Source: Gemmatimonadota bacterium
GTDB taxonomy: Bacteria; Gemmatimonadota; Gemmatimonadetes; Longimicrobiales; Gaopeijiaceae
Assembly: GCA_022822445.1 (NCBI GenBank)
Contig: JAJEBR010000029.1
Location: 1 to 64,000 of the forward strand
Direction: 5' to 3'
DNA: 64,000 bases
The notes beneath the pieces were generated by a model. That model was given only the letters and a program-made list of their open reading frames with translations. It ran no database searches and had not been told where the DNA came from. The translations under genes and the position numbers were made by a program. This document shows positions 1 through 8,402 of this stretch, one piece after another. Within the stretch, counting starts at the first letter, position 1, and each line of letters opens with the position of its first letter.

Positions 1-965
1 GGCTCGCCCTCGGCCCCGTCGCTCGCCGCCCACGCCCGGAAGAGCTCGATCTGGGTTTGCGACAGGTAGCGCTCGCCGCGGAAGCGGCCGTAACGGGGTT
101 CGGGGCGCCAGGGGGGCATCCGCCCTGCCGCGGTCGCGCGCGCCAGCCTGCGGGCTCGCGTGGACGCATGTTCGTACGTGGACAGCGCAAACGGGGCGAT
201 GCCGCCCGCCTGGTGGCACTCGGCGCAGTTGGCGGCCAGTATCGGCGCCATGTCGCGGCTGTAGGTGACCGTCCGCTCGTCGGCGCTGGGCCAGGGCGCG
301 ATGTCGCACCCGACCGGGGCGGTTTCGCGAAGTTCCGCGCGGGGGTCGTGGACCCTGCCGAACGCCTCCCGGAGATCGTGGCTGCGTTCGGAAGGGAGCC
401 GGTCGGTCTCGTGCCGGTTGTCGATCCGCCCCCGGTACAGCAGCCGGTCCTCTTCGTTCACCACGAATGCCTCGACGACCTTGACGGGCCCGAGACGCGT
501 GGCAAGGTCGCCCGACGGGTCGAACAGGACGGGCGCCCGCAAGCCGTACTCGTCGCGGAGCGCCCGCGCATCCGACCACGTCCGCTCGGGGCTGGACACC
601 ACCAGGTAGAAATCGATGCCCCGCGCTTCCGCCTCGGCGGTGAAGTCGTTCATCTCGGCCAGATAATCCGTCGACACCGTGCACTCGCCGTCCACGAACA
701 CCAGGGCGGCCGGACCCGACCCGTTCTCGTCGCCCAGAGCGCGGATGTTCCCGTCCACGTCCAGGAAGCGGGCGCCGATGATCTCGACGGCCTCCCCCTG
801 TATCGGCGCCGGCTGCACGTCGACTCCGGGGGGGTTGGTGACGACCTGATTGCACGCCCCGGCGAACGCGGCGGCCGCCACACCCGACAGCATCAGGCGA
901 AGCGCGTACTCCCGCCCGCCTGCTCTCCCTGACTCGGTCATCTGCATGTCCCCGGTCATCTGCAT
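1..965 (-). CDS. Redoxin and cytochrome c lipoprotein, 3' end cut by window edge
   Basis: This exported redox protein runs off the left edge, and no stop is seen. From the ATG at 965 (GGAG about 8 bases upstream) it has a lipobox-like AFAGAC ending at Cys38, then a redoxin domain at about residues 60-170 with a CTVS motif at Cys95. A c-type heme site CAECH follows near residue 246, then AGRMPPW. Known relatives with this order continue into a type II copper, ascorbate-dependent monooxygenase-like domain, which would lie outside the window. Other in-frame ATGs at 998, 959 and 947 come from an 18-bp tandem duplication at the 5' end. The ATG at 998 would overlap the tetR stop. Its role is probably a periplasmic redox or oxidative function; the substrate is unknown. 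Confidence 0.8.
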   Translation of the reverse strand, partial: MQMTGDMQMTESGRAGGREYALRLMLSGVAAAAFAGACNQVVTNPPGVDVQPAPIQGEAVEIIGARFLDVDGNIRALGDENGSGPAALVFVDGECTVSTDYLAEMNDFTAEAEARGIDFYLVVSSPERTWSDARALRDEYGLRAPVLFDPSGDLATRLGPVKVVEAFVVNEEDRLLYRGRIDNRHETDRLPSERSHDLREAFGRVHDPRAELRETAPVGCDIAPWPSADERTVTYSRDMAPILAANCAECHQAGGIAPFALSTYEHASTRARRLARATAAGRMPPWRPEPRYGRFRGERYLSQTQIELFRAWAASDGAEGE

Positions 966-987
966 GTCCCCGCTCCGATTCGGTCTG

Positions 988-1560
988 CTATTCGTCATCG
1001 CGAAATCCGCTCGCTTTCTCGTTTGATAGCCCCTTTGTGATGGTGTCCCAGACAAGATCCTGGGCCTGAACCACGCCGAGCTCGCCGTCGCCGACGGCAC
1101 GGCAGGCAGCCCATATCAGTCCGTCGATACCTGCCACCACCCACGCGGTGGGCAGATCCGGCCGAATGAAGCCCTCCCGCCGGACGGCTCTCACCAGATC
1201 CGCCAGCTCGGACATCTGCCGCTGGTACGCTTCGGCGATCTCCGGCTCGTCGTCGAGTTCGGGGGCCGATCCCAGAAACCGATAGGACTCCCCCACGCCG
1301 ACAACGGCCCGCGTGATCAGTCTCAGCGCGTCGGTCGCCGTGCAGGCCTGTGCCACGGCCTCCCGCGCCACCCTGTCCGTCTCGTCGATCGCCCGCTCGG
1401 CCAGCGCCTTGAGCAGCCCCGCCCGGCTCTCGAAGTGACGAAAGACCGTCGCCCGCCCCACCCGCGCCTCGGCCGCAATCTGGTCGACGGTGGCGTTCGG
1501 GCTCCGCGTCAGTGCCCTGCCGGCTGCCTCGAGGATTCGTTCTCTGGTCGCTAACGCCAT
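988..1560 (-). CDS. TetR/AcrR family transcriptional regulator
   Basis: This 190-residue regulator has an N-terminal helix-turn-helix at about residues 24-45 (VDQIAAEARVGRATVFRHF) and an all-helical ligand-binding half with the usual length for the family. The frame stays open to a TTG at 1623. That TTG coincides with the -35 box of a good promoter, so I place the start at the ATG at 1560, with AAGG about 9 bases upstream. The gene reads toward the redoxin/cytochrome c gene, only 22 bases away from its chosen start, so the two may form one operon. An imperfect 36-bp palindrome just upstream suggests autorepression. The inducer is unknown. Confidence 0.88.
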   Translation of the reverse strand: MALATRERILEAAGRALTRSPNATVDQIAAEARVGRATVFRHFESRAGLLKALAERAIDETDRVAREAVAQACTATDALRLITRAVVGVGESYRFLGSAPELDDEPEIAEAYQRQMSELADLVRAVRREGFIRPDLPTAWVVAGIDGLIWAACRAVGDGELGVVQAQDLVWDTITKGLSNEKASGFRDDE

Positions 1561-1564
1561 GAAT

Positions 1565-1623
1565 GATACCTTTTCATCTTGAATAAGACGATAAAGTATC
1601 ACCAATAATGCGACTGCCGTCAA
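1565..1623 (-). promoter_or_regulatory. tetR promoter with overlapping palindromic operator
   Basis: On the minus strand TTGACG (1623-1618) and GATACT (1600-1595) are separated by exactly 17 bases, a sigma70-like promoter. The -10 box is the outer end of a 36-bp imperfect palindrome at 1565-1600 (GATAC....GTATC, 13 of 18 half-site positions symmetric). The palindrome ends 4 bases before the start codon region of the TetR gene. A TetR dimer bound here would block the -10 element, which fits negative autoregulation. Confidence 0.65.
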
Positions 1624-1920
1624 GTAGCGGAACAGCGGGGACCTACTCGATGGGGCCAGGAGCCTGCGCCGCAGAAGGGGCCATTCATCCGGGGGACCGT
1701 CAGCCTGGGGACCGTTAGCTGTTAGCCCTCTCCGGGGACGGTCAGCCCGGGGACCGTCACGGCTTTTTTCCCGATCGGGAAAAATTGTGCAGTATCCCGG
1801 TCACAGTTTTCCCGATCGGGACAATTCCTGTGACGCATCGCCAGGAGGGAGCGCATGGGCTCCGCCAGCATGCGTGCGGGTGACGAACACGCGCGGACGA
1901 ATTTCGACGCCTGCCCCGTC
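1624..1920. other. Intergenic region with short GGGGACCGTCAGCC-like repeats and two palindromes
   Basis: No gene is visible here. At about 1693-1760 the sequence repeats variants of GGGGACCGTCAGCC four times in both close and spaced copies. The right part carries the palindrome pair listed separately. The region lies downstream of the frd operon and upstream of tetR, both read on the minus strand. Confidence 0.5.
1765..1834. promoter_or_regulatory. Paired TTTTCCCGATCGGGAAAA palindromes
   Basis: A perfect 20-bp palindrome occupies 1765-1784. A near-perfect copy (TTTTCCCGATCGGGA with one mismatch in the right arm) sits at 1807-1824. Their centres are 41 bp apart, about four helical turns. The second copy is nested in a GTCACAG (1800-1806) / CTGTGAC (1828-1834) inverted repeat. 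The structure could be a two-site operator or a double hairpin at the 3' end of the frd transcript. No clear U-tract follows on the minus strand, so a simple intrinsic terminator is less likely. Confidence 0.45.
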
Positions 1921-2313
1921 CTAAATCCCCAAGAGCACCCACGCCGCCCAGACGCTCGCGGCCAGGGCGGCCCCGTAGCACGGCAGCTTCAGCGCACCCG
2001 CGTACCGCCGCAGCCCCACATCCATCAGCAGGTGGCGGACCCGGTGCATGCAGTGGAAGAACGACAGCGTGATGACACCGAGGAGCGCGACCTTCACGGG
2101 CCACCATCCCACCGCCTCCGCAAACGCCGCCGCGCGCTCCGACGCGACCGCCGCGTCACCCGCCGGCAGCAGGAACCCGGTCACGATCACGAACGCCGGT
2201 ACGAAGAGCGCGGCCATCACGCCGCCGGCCGAGAAGAGCGCCCACCAGAAGGCTTCGCCGGAACGACGCGCGGGGCCGCCGCCCCCCGGTCCGGTGCCGC
2301 TGCCCGCGCTCAC
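1921..2313 (-). CDS. frdD: Fumarate reductase membrane anchor subunit D
   Basis: This 130-residue protein has three hydrophobic segments, at about residues 25-48, 68-88 and 105-128. It resembles E. coli FrdD, with the early AFWWALFSAGG block and the MHRVRH stretch. It would anchor the catalytic FrdAB pair and help form the quinone site. The GTG at 2313 overlaps the frdC stop as GTGA, which implies translational coupling. The longer open frame extending upstream is only the shadow of frdC and frdB. Confidence 0.88.
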   Translation of the reverse strand: MSAGSGTGPGGGGPARRSGEAFWWALFSAGGVMAALFVPAFVIVTGFLLPAGDAAVASERAAAFAEAVGWWPVKVALLGVITLSFFHCMHRVRHLLMDVGLRRYAGALKLPCYGAALAASVWAAWVLLGI

Positions 2314-2696
2314 CTGACCACCCACCACACGATGACCGCACTCACGGTCAGCCACGGTCCGTACCCCATCACGATCTGCGCCACCGGGCCCGGCAGCCGC
2401 CTCTCGCCGAGGAAGACCGGCATCGCCTGGGGCACCGCGCCGAAGAAGGTGACGGCGTGCCACACCGCGGCGATCAGCGCCACCACATGCGCCGCCATCC
2501 ACGCCGGGCTGCCCAGCGCCGCGATCCATTCGGCGAAGGCCGCCTCCCCGCCGCCGACGCTGGCAAGCGTCATGACGAACACCACCAGGTACCCCGCCAT
2601 GAAGACGCTCGTCAGCTCCCGGATCATGAAACGGAGGTAGCCGGGCCGCTCCGTCCACCAGGCCCAGCGGTGCGGTCGGTGGTACTGTCCGCTCAT
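2310..2696 (-). CDS. frdC: Fumarate reductase membrane anchor subunit C
   Basis: This 128-residue subunit has three predicted membrane helices. Its N-terminus (PHRWAWWTERPGYLRFMIRE) matches the WW...YRFYMLRE pattern of FrdC. The ATG at 2696 overlaps the frdB stop as ATGA, and its stop overlaps frdD. Having two separate anchors, FrdC and FrdD, marks the E. coli-like quinol:fumarate reductase type rather than the single-anchor SdhC type. Confidence 0.9.
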   Translation of the reverse strand: MSGQYHRPHRWAWWTERPGYLRFMIRELTSVFMAGYLVVFVMTLASVGGGEAAFAEWIAALGSPAWMAAHVVALIAAVWHAVTFFGAVPQAMPVFLGERRLPGPVAQIVMGYGPWLTVSAVIVWWVVR

Positions 2697-3445
2697 CCTC
2701 CGGCCCCCCTCGGCATGACGAAGCCCTTGAAGTACTCCTGGGCGCCCATCGCCTTGGCCTGCTGGATCGCGCCGGCCGGATCGACGTGCTTGGGGCACAC
2801 CACCGAGCACTCGCCGACGAAGGTGCACCCCCACATCGCCTCGTCCGACAGCATGACCTCCATCCGCTCCGACTGGCCCTGGTCGCGGGAGTCCTTGTTG
2901 TAGCGGTGGCCGAGCGCGAGCGCCGCGGGGCCGAGGAACTCCTCCTCGTGGCCGACCACGGGGCAGGCCGCGTAGCAGAGCATGCAGTTGATGCACATCG
3001 AGAACTGCTTGTAGCGCGCCAGCTCGGCGGGGGACTGGAGGTACTCGCCCTCGGAGGTGTCGTTCACGTCGTCGCGGATGATGTACGGCTTGACCGCGTC
3101 GAGCTTGTCCATGAAGCCGTCCATCGAGACGACCAGGTCCCGCTCGACCGGGAAGTTGACCAGCGGCTCGACCTTCACCGCGCGCGGATGGTAGTCCTTC
3201 AGGAAGGCCGCGCAGGTGAGCTTCGGCTCGCCGTTCACCATCATCCCGCAACTCCCGCAAACCCCCATGCGGCAGCTCCAGCGGTGGGTGACCGTGCCGT
3301 CGATGTGGTCCTTGATCCAGTTGATCGCGTCGAGAACGACCCAGTCCTCGTCATAGGGGACTTCGTAGGACTGGAAACGGGGCTCCGTATCGGTTTCCGG
3401 GTGGTACCGGAAGATCTCCAGCGTGATTTTGCCGTTGTTGGACAT
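2693..3445 (-). CDS. frdB: Fumarate reductase iron-sulfur subunit
   Basis: This 250-residue subunit carries electrons between the FrdA flavin and the membrane quinone. All three cluster motifs are intact. The 2Fe-2S set is C58, C63, C66 and C78 (SCRMGVCGSCG). The 4Fe-4S set is C151, C154 and C157 (CINCMLC). The 3Fe-4S ligands are C161, C207 and C213, with C217 completing the last CP motif. Its length is close to E. coli FrdB (244). It lies 12 bases after frdA and overlaps frdC by 4 bases. Confidence 0.95.
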   Translation of the reverse strand: MSNNGKITLEIFRYHPETDTEPRFQSYEVPYDEDWVVLDAINWIKDHIDGTVTHRWSCRMGVCGSCGMMVNGEPKLTCAAFLKDYHPRAVKVEPLVNFPVERDLVVSMDGFMDKLDAVKPYIIRDDVNDTSEGEYLQSPAELARYKQFSMCINCMLCYAACPVVGHEEEFLGPAALALGHRYNKDSRDQGQSERMEVMLSDEAMWGCTFVGECSVVCPKHVDPAGAIQQAKAMGAQEYFKGFVMPRGAGG

Positions 3446-3457
3446 GATCGTGCCCCG

Positions 3458-5311
3458 CTATCTGGTTTCGCCGGAGGCGGCGGTGTCGTCGTTCGCGGCG
3501 GCCGCGTCCGCGGGCCGCTTCAGACCCGAGTCCGCGCCGTAGGTGCGTTTGCCCGGCGGCCACCTGGTGATCGTCACCGGGCGGTACTCGATCCTGGGTG
3601 CGCCGCCGTCCTCGGCGCGGAAGGCCAGCGAGTGGGCGAGGAAGTCGTCGTCGTTGCGGTCGGGGTGGTCGAGTCGCTGGTGGGAGCCGCGCGATTCGGT
3701 GCGCTCCATGGCCGAATGCGCCATGGCCTGGGCCACATCCAGCAGCGAGGCGAGTTCCAGCGCGGCAGTCAGCTCGGTGTTGAAGCAGTTCGACTGGTCG
3801 TCGAGGGTGATCTTCGCGTAGCGCTCGCGCAGCTCGGCGATCTTGTTGCAGGCGGCGTCGAGCGATTCGGCGTCGCGGTAGATGCCGGCTCCGTCCTCCA
3901 TGGCGTCGTGCAGCTCCTTGCGGATGACCGCGATCCGCTCGCTGCCGGAGCGGGTGCGCATGCTGAAGTAGTCGCGCCGGATCCGCTCGCCCTCGTCCGC
4001 CGCCTGGGCCTCCAGTCCCGATACATCGTAGTCGGGCCTGTCCATGGCGAAACGGGCCGCGTGCGTGCCCGCCTGGGCGCCGAAGACCAGCAGCTCGGTG
4101 AGCGAATTCGAGCCGAGCCGGTTCGCCCCGTTGATCGAGACGCAGGCGCACTCCCCGGCCGCGTAGAGTCCGGGGATGCCGGTGGCCGAATTCGAGTCCA
4201 CGTCGATCCCGCCCATCACGTAGTGGACGACCGGCCGCACCGGGATCGGCTGATGCACCGGATCGATCCCCGCGTAGCTTCGCGCGAGTTCGCGCACGAA
4301 GGGAATCCGCTTGTCGATCTTGGCCGCGCCGAGGTGGCGCAGGTCGAGGTGCACCGCGTCGCCGTCCTTCGTCCGGATCGTGCGTCCGGCGTTCTTCTCC
4401 TTGATGAAGCACTGGCTCAGCTTGTCCCGGGGCCCCAGCTCCATCGCCCGCTTCTGGGGGTGCCGCGGATCGCCGACGTCCAGCGCCTCGCCGAGGTCGT
4501 AGTCCTGCAGGTACCGGTAGCCGTCCTTGTTGACCAGGATCCCGCCCTCGCCGCGCGACGCCTCCGTGATGAGGATGCCGGTGCCCGGGAGCCCCGTGGG
4601 ATGGTACTGGATGAACTCCATGTCCTTCAGCGCCACGCCCGCCCGGTAGGCCATCGCCATCCCGTCGCCGGTCTTGATCGCTCCGTTGGTCGTGAAGGGG
4701 AAGGCCTTCCCGGCCCCGCCGGTGCAGATGATCACCGACTTGCCGAGGATCGCCCGCACCGTGCCGGTCCGCAGTTCGATCGCCGCGCACCCCCGGCAGT
4801 TCCCCGCGTCGTCGAGGAGCAGCTTCGAGGCGAAGTGCTCGTCGTAGCGGACGATGTTGCCGTACTTCAGCGTGGTCTGGAAGAGCGAGTGGAGCATGTG
4901 GAAGCCGGTCTTGTCGGCCGCGAACCACGTGCGCTCGATCTTCATCCCCCCGAAGGGGCGGACGGCGACCGACCCGTCGGGCATGCGGCTCCAGGGACAG
5001 CCCCAGTGCTCCAGCTGGACCATCTCCGGGGGGGCGCGGTTGACGAAGTACTCGACCGCGTCCTGGTCGGCGAGCCAGTCGGCCCCGCTGATCGTGTCGT
5101 AGATGTGGTCTTCCAGGCTGTCGTTGTCCTTGATCACCGCCGCGGCGCCGCCCTCGGCCGTCACCGTGTGGCTTCGCATCGGGTAGACCTTGGACACGCA
5201 CGCCACCGAGAAGGACGGGTTCTCCTCCGCGATCGCGATGGCGGCACGGAGCCCGGCCCCGCCCCCGCCGATGATGATCACGTCGTGCTGGTGCGTCGTC
5301 CCGTGGTTCAT
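3458..5311 (-). CDS. frdA: Fumarate reductase/succinate dehydrogenase flavoprotein subunit
   Basis: This 617-residue catalytic subunit has the dinucleotide-binding GGGGAG at residues 15-20 and the SHTVTAEGG motif, whose His48 is the expected covalent FAD ligand. It also has the active-site blocks QYHPTG and EASRGEGG, and a C-terminal helical domain ending in PPGKRTYG. It interconverts fumarate and succinate on the cytoplasmic face. It is the first gene of frdABCD. The low-complexity tail after about residue 595 ([17 protein letters not shown]) is an ordinary lineage-specific extension. Confidence 0.95.
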   Translation of the reverse strand: MNHGTTHQHDVIIIGGGGAGLRAAIAIAEENPSFSVACVSKVYPMRSHTVTAEGGAAAVIKDNDSLEDHIYDTISGADWLADQDAVEYFVNRAPPEMVQLEHWGCPWSRMPDGSVAVRPFGGMKIERTWFAADKTGFHMLHSLFQTTLKYGNIVRYDEHFASKLLLDDAGNCRGCAAIELRTGTVRAILGKSVIICTGGAGKAFPFTTNGAIKTGDGMAMAYRAGVALKDMEFIQYHPTGLPGTGILITEASRGEGGILVNKDGYRYLQDYDLGEALDVGDPRHPQKRAMELGPRDKLSQCFIKEKNAGRTIRTKDGDAVHLDLRHLGAAKIDKRIPFVRELARSYAGIDPVHQPIPVRPVVHYVMGGIDVDSNSATGIPGLYAAGECACVSINGANRLGSNSLTELLVFGAQAGTHAARFAMDRPDYDVSGLEAQAADEGERIRRDYFSMRTRSGSERIAVIRKELHDAMEDGAGIYRDAESLDAACNKIAELRERYAKITLDDQSNCFNTELTAALELASLLDVAQAMAHSAMERTESRGSHQRLDHPDRNDDDFLAHSLAFRAEDGGAPRIEYRPVTITRWPPGKRTYGADSGLKRPADAAAANDDTAASGETR

Positions 5312-5494
5312 GCGTCAGACCGCGGCGGGAGGGTGCACTGGAGCCGAAGGAAGGCGCACCGGTGAGGGGGGCGCAGAGGATTCATGGCGAGAGGGGCCAG
5401 GGAGGGACGGGAGGCGAGGTTGTTCACGACCGGAAAACTACATGCGTCAGGGACGGGGAATCAAGGGGCAGCTGCGGGTACTCGGCCCGCCGGG

Positions 5495-5554
5495 CTACCA
5501 GAGTACGTCCACACCGTATTCGCGGATGACGCCATCTCGTGTTAGAAGTGTCAT
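5495..5554 (-). pseudogene. VapC-like PIN-domain toxin remnant, 3' end only
   Basis: On the minus strand a 19-residue stretch, MTLLTRDGVIREYGVDVLW, ends in TAG. It matches the C-terminal block typical of VapC PIN nucleases (MTLxTRDxxIRxY...LW), including the conserved TRD aspartate. Nothing upstream resembles the rest of the domain, because the MoxR gene ends only 30 bases away. I read this as a toxin-antitoxin relic in the gap between frdA and moxR. The match is short, so chance cannot be excluded. Confidence 0.5.
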
Positions 5555-5584
5555 GTCCTGTTGATGACAACCTGCAGGACTGCG

Positions 5585-6589
5585 TCAGTCCGTCCGCGCC
5601 GCCATCACCATCCCCTCCACCTCTCCCGCTTCCAGCTCCCGCATGTCGTGCCGGTCCTTCACCAGGCAGCCGAGCGTCTCCGCAACCGTTTCGGGATCGA
5701 GCGCGCCCCGGTGGAGGGTCATGAGCGCGCGCGCCCAGTCCAGCGTCTCGGCCACGCCCGGCGGCTTCATCAGCGACCGCTGCCGCAGCGCCTGCACGAA
5801 GTGGGTGATCTCGGCGGCGAGCCGGTCGGCGATCCCCGGCACCTTTGTGCGAACGATCTCGACCTCCTTCTCGAAGGGCGGATGCTCGATGTAGAGGTAG
5901 AGGCAGCGCCGGCGGAGCGCGTCGCCGATCTCGCGGGTCCGGTTCGAGGTGAGGATGACGGCCGGCCGGTGCGACGCGCGGATCGTCCCCAGCTCGGGGA
6001 TCGTGACCTGGAAGTCGGAGAGCACCTCCAGCAGAAACGCCTCGAACCCCTCGTCGGCGCGGTCGATCTCGTCGATCAGCAGGACTGGCGGCGAGTCGGG
6101 CCGGGTGATCGCCCGCAACAGGGGGCGTTCAAGCAGGTACCGGCGTCCGAAGATGATGTCCTCGAGGCTGTCGTCGGCCCCGCGGTCGGCCCCATCATCG
6201 GCGTCCCCGCGGCCGTCGGCATCAGAGGCTGCGGGAGGTCCGGGTTTCCGCCGCCCGTCGGCCTGCCGCTCGTCCGCCGCCTGCCGCTCGTCCGCCACCA
6301 TCCGCTCGTCCGCCGCCATCCTGAGCCGCAGCAGCTGCTTCTGGTAGTTCCACTCGTAGAGCGCCGTGTTGACGTCGAGGCCCTCGTAGCACTGCAGCCG
6401 AATCAGTTCCGCCCCGAGAATGCCCGCCATCACCTTTGCGACCTCGGTCTTGCCGACCCCCGCGTCGCCCTCGATCAGCAGCGGCTTCTCCATCGCGCGG
6501 GCAAGGTGGACGGCGGTGACGATCGAACGCTCGGCGATGTAGCCGTGCTCGCGCATCGAAGCCTGGAGGTCGCGGATCTCGGGTCTCAC
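5585..6589 (-). CDS. MoxR-family AAA+ ATPase
   Basis: This 334-residue AAA+ ATPase has Walker A GDAGVGKT at residues 41-48, Walker B VLLIDEID at 169-176 and the sensor stretch ILTSNRTRE. MoxR proteins act as chaperones that activate metalloenzymes; CoxD-type members serve molybdenum hydroxylases such as CO dehydrogenase. Lying just after XdhC and MocA genes supports that role here. Residues about 90-140 are a low-complexity insertion that includes three copies of an 18-bp minisatellite (AADERM/VADERQ/AADERQ). The start is the GTG at 6589 after GGGGTGG; a TTG at 6607 is the alternative. Confidence 0.85.
   Translation of the reverse strand: MRPEIRDLQASMREHGYIAERSIVTAVHLARAMEKPLLIEGDAGVGKTEVAKVMAGILGAELIRLQCYEGLDVNTALYEWNYQKQLLRLRMAADERMVADERQAADERQADGRRKPGPPAASDADGRGDADDGADRGADDSLEDIIFGRRYLLERPLLRAITRPDSPPVLLIDEIDRADEGFEAFLLEVLSDFQVTIPELGTIRASHRPAVILTSNRTREIGDALRRRCLYLYIEHPPFEKEVEIVRTKVPGIADRLAAEITHFVQALRQRSLMKPPGVAETLDWARALMTLHRGALDPETVAETLGCLVKDRHDMRELEAGEVEGMVMAARTD
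6263..6316 (-). repeat. Three 18-bp minisatellite units inside the MoxR gene
   Basis: The plus-strand unit is CTGCCGCTCGTCCGCCGC, present three times head to tail with 1-3 substitutions. The unit is a multiple of three and adds hexapeptides to an acidic linker between the Walker motifs. Confidence 0.8.
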
Positions 6590-6634
6590 GGACCACCCCG
6601 CGCGCAAATGGGGCCGCGCCCCCGGCCTGCGCGC

Positions 6635-7690
6635 CTATACATACGCCGCCGGATCGGCTTCGAAGCGGGCGCGACAGCCGGGGCAGCAGAAGTGCACGGT
6701 CCTTCCGCTGTAGGTGAAGGACGGCGACCCCTCCACGGCTACGGTCATGCCGCAGACCGGGTCCGTTGCGGTTGCAGGTGCGCCTGCACGATTTGCGGCG
6801 GCCGTTTCGGCCTCCTCCCCGGCGCAACAGGTGTCCCCCGCCGGGCCGGCACCCTCCTCCGCGCCCATCGCCGTCTCCTCCGCGGCGGCGACCCCCATCC
6901 CCGCCCCCCGCGCGGCTCCCTTCCCCGCGCGCACGGCCACGATCTCCGCGAGGATGCTCACGGCAACCTCCTCGGGACTCTCGGCCCCGATGTCGAGCCC
7001 GGCCGGCCCGTGCACGCGGGCGACCTCGTCCGCGCCGACGCCCAGGCCCTCCAGCACCGCCCGCACCTGCCGCATGCGCTTCGGCGACACCACCACACCC
7101 AGGTAGTCCGGCCGCGCGGCGAGGATCTGCCGCGCGGCGTCCTCGTCACCCCGCCCCATCGTCGCCACCACCGCGAAGAGACGCGCGCCCGACGACCGAT
7201 CCCGCCATTGCTTCGCCCGCGCCCCGATGGCATCCGCGCCCGGGCCCGCCCCACCCTCCCCCTCGACCCCGGCCTGCTCGACCTCATAGCCCATCGCGCC
7301 GCCCAGTCGGGCCACCGCCTCCGCGATCGGCGACGATCCGGCCACCACCAGCCGGGGCACCGGAAACACCGGATTGATGTGCACTTCCACCTTCCCTTCG
7401 CTGCCGCAGGACATGGGAACGGGAACGATATCGCGATTCTCGCCCGGTAGCGCTCCGAAGCCGAGCAGCCGGGGCCGCCCGTCGGCGAGCGCGGCCAGGG
7501 CATGGCGCACGACTTCGGGCTGGGTGCAGCTCCCGCCGATCCAGCCATGCACACGCCCGTCCCACGTGATCACCGCCGTGTTGCCGGGGGACGCCGAACT
7601 GGGGCGTTCCCGGCGCACCACCGTCGCGAGCGCGTAGGGGCGGCGCTCGTCGAGGAGGCGCCGGGCCACGCGGAGGAGGGCGCTATCCAC
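6635..7690 (-). CDS. XdhC/CoxI-family molybdoenzyme maturation protein fused to a YHS domain
   Basis: This 351-residue protein starts with the XdhC_CoxI domain (GGSCTQPE at residues 52-59). A Rossmann-like C-terminal XdhC domain follows (LVVAGSSPIAEA near 114), then an alanine-rich linker at about 250-305. The last 46 residues are a YHS metal-binding domain with DPVCGM and HFCCPGC. XdhC proteins bind molybdenum cofactor, help sulfurate it and insert it into xanthine dehydrogenase-type enzymes. The YHS tail may add metal handling, which is my inference. The GTG at 7690 lies just before the mocA-like stop (8-base overlap), and the long upstream frame is shadow. Confidence 0.85.
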   Translation of the reverse strand: MDSALLRVARRLLDERRPYALATVVRRERPSSASPGNTAVITWDGRVHGWIGGSCTQPEVVRHALAALADGRPRLLGFGALPGENRDIVPVPMSCGSEGKVEVHINPVFPVPRLVVAGSSPIAEAVARLGGAMGYEVEQAGVEGEGGAGPGADAIGARAKQWRDRSSGARLFAVVATMGRGDEDAARQILAARPDYLGVVVSPKRMRQVRAVLEGLGVGADEVARVHGPAGLDIGAESPEEVAVSILAEIVAVRAGKGAARGAGMGVAAAEETAMGAEEGAGPAGDTCCAGEEAETAAANRAGAPATATDPVCGMTVAVEGSPSFTYSGRTVHFCCPGCRARFEADPAAYV

Positions 7691-8402
7691 GGGCGGGACC
7701 CTCCATCGCCGCGCCGGCCGGGGCGCTCGACCGGGACGCGACCTCCATCGCCGCCCGCGACGGAACCGCGCCGTCCGGAGCCGCGCTGACCCGGGCCGCG
7801 CCCGCCACGGCCCCCTCCACTGCCATCCGCGCCCGCTCATAGTCCTCGCGGCTGTCCAGATCGCGGAGCGCTTCGGCGGGCCAATCCACCACCTGCGCCT
7901 CCGCCCGGTGCCGCCGCGCCACCTCGCGCCCGCAGCGCCGGTCCATCTGCAGGAGTTCGCCGAAGAGGGAGCGGTCGTAGAGCATCGGGGGCGCGATGGT
8001 TTCGCCGCCGTAGCGCGACAGGACCAGGGGTGCGCCGGTCTCGCGGTAGCGGGCGGCCACCGCACAGAGCATCCCGGCGGTCACGAACGGCATGTCCGCC
8101 AGCACGACCGTCGCAGCAGCGCAGCCCTCCCCAACCGCCGCGATCCCCGCGCCCACCGACGTGTGCTGGCCCGTCGCGTGCCTTCCATTAAAGACAGCCC
8201 TGCACCCGATTCCGTGCAATTCGGCCTCCACGGCCGCCCGCTCATGACCCGTCACCACGACCACCGGGCTCATCCCGGCCTCCGCCGCTCTGCGGGCCGC
8301 CCGCCGCACCACACTCTCGCCGCCCAGCTCCAGCAGCAGCTTGTTGCGGCCCATCCGCACGGAGGCGCCGGCCGCCAGCAAGACAGCCGCGACATCGCTC
8401 AC
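7683..8402 (-). CDS. MocA/MobA-like nucleotidyltransferase
   Basis: This 239-residue enzyme has the NTP-transferase signature LLAAGASVRMGRNKLLLELG at residues 9-28 and ADMPFVT near residue 100. Relatives beside XdhC genes transfer CMP or GMP to molybdopterin to make the dinucleotide cofactor used by molybdenum hydroxylases; MocA (CMP) is the likelier type. The GTG at 8402 overlaps the preceding stop as GTGA. The last 40 or so residues are an alanine-rich tail of low complexity. Confidence 0.82.
   Translation of the reverse strand: MSDVAAVLLAAGASVRMGRNKLLLELGGESVVRRAARRAAEAGMSPVVVVTGHERAAVEAELHGIGCRAVFNGRHATGQHTSVGAGIAAVGEGCAAATVVLADMPFVTAGMLCAVAARYRETGAPLVLSRYGGETIAPPMLYDRSLFGELLQMDRRCGREVARRHRAEAQVVDWPAEALRDLDSREDYERARMAVEGAVAGAARVSAAPDGAVPSRAAMEVASRSSAPAGAAMEGPARG

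Noticed and set aside
57-932. Long plus-strand frame at the left edge
   Set aside because: It is antisense to a redoxin/cytochrome c protein whose motifs are clear on the minus strand; its own product is Arg/Gly/Val-rich with no family features.
1561-1623. TTG start for the TetR gene at 1623
   Set aside because: It coincides with the -35 box of the gene's own promoter and lies before the operator; ATG 1560 gives a standard TetR N-terminus.
2786-5365. 859-codon plus-strand frame over the frd genes
   Set aside because: It is a shadow of frdA and frdB caused by high G+C codon bias.
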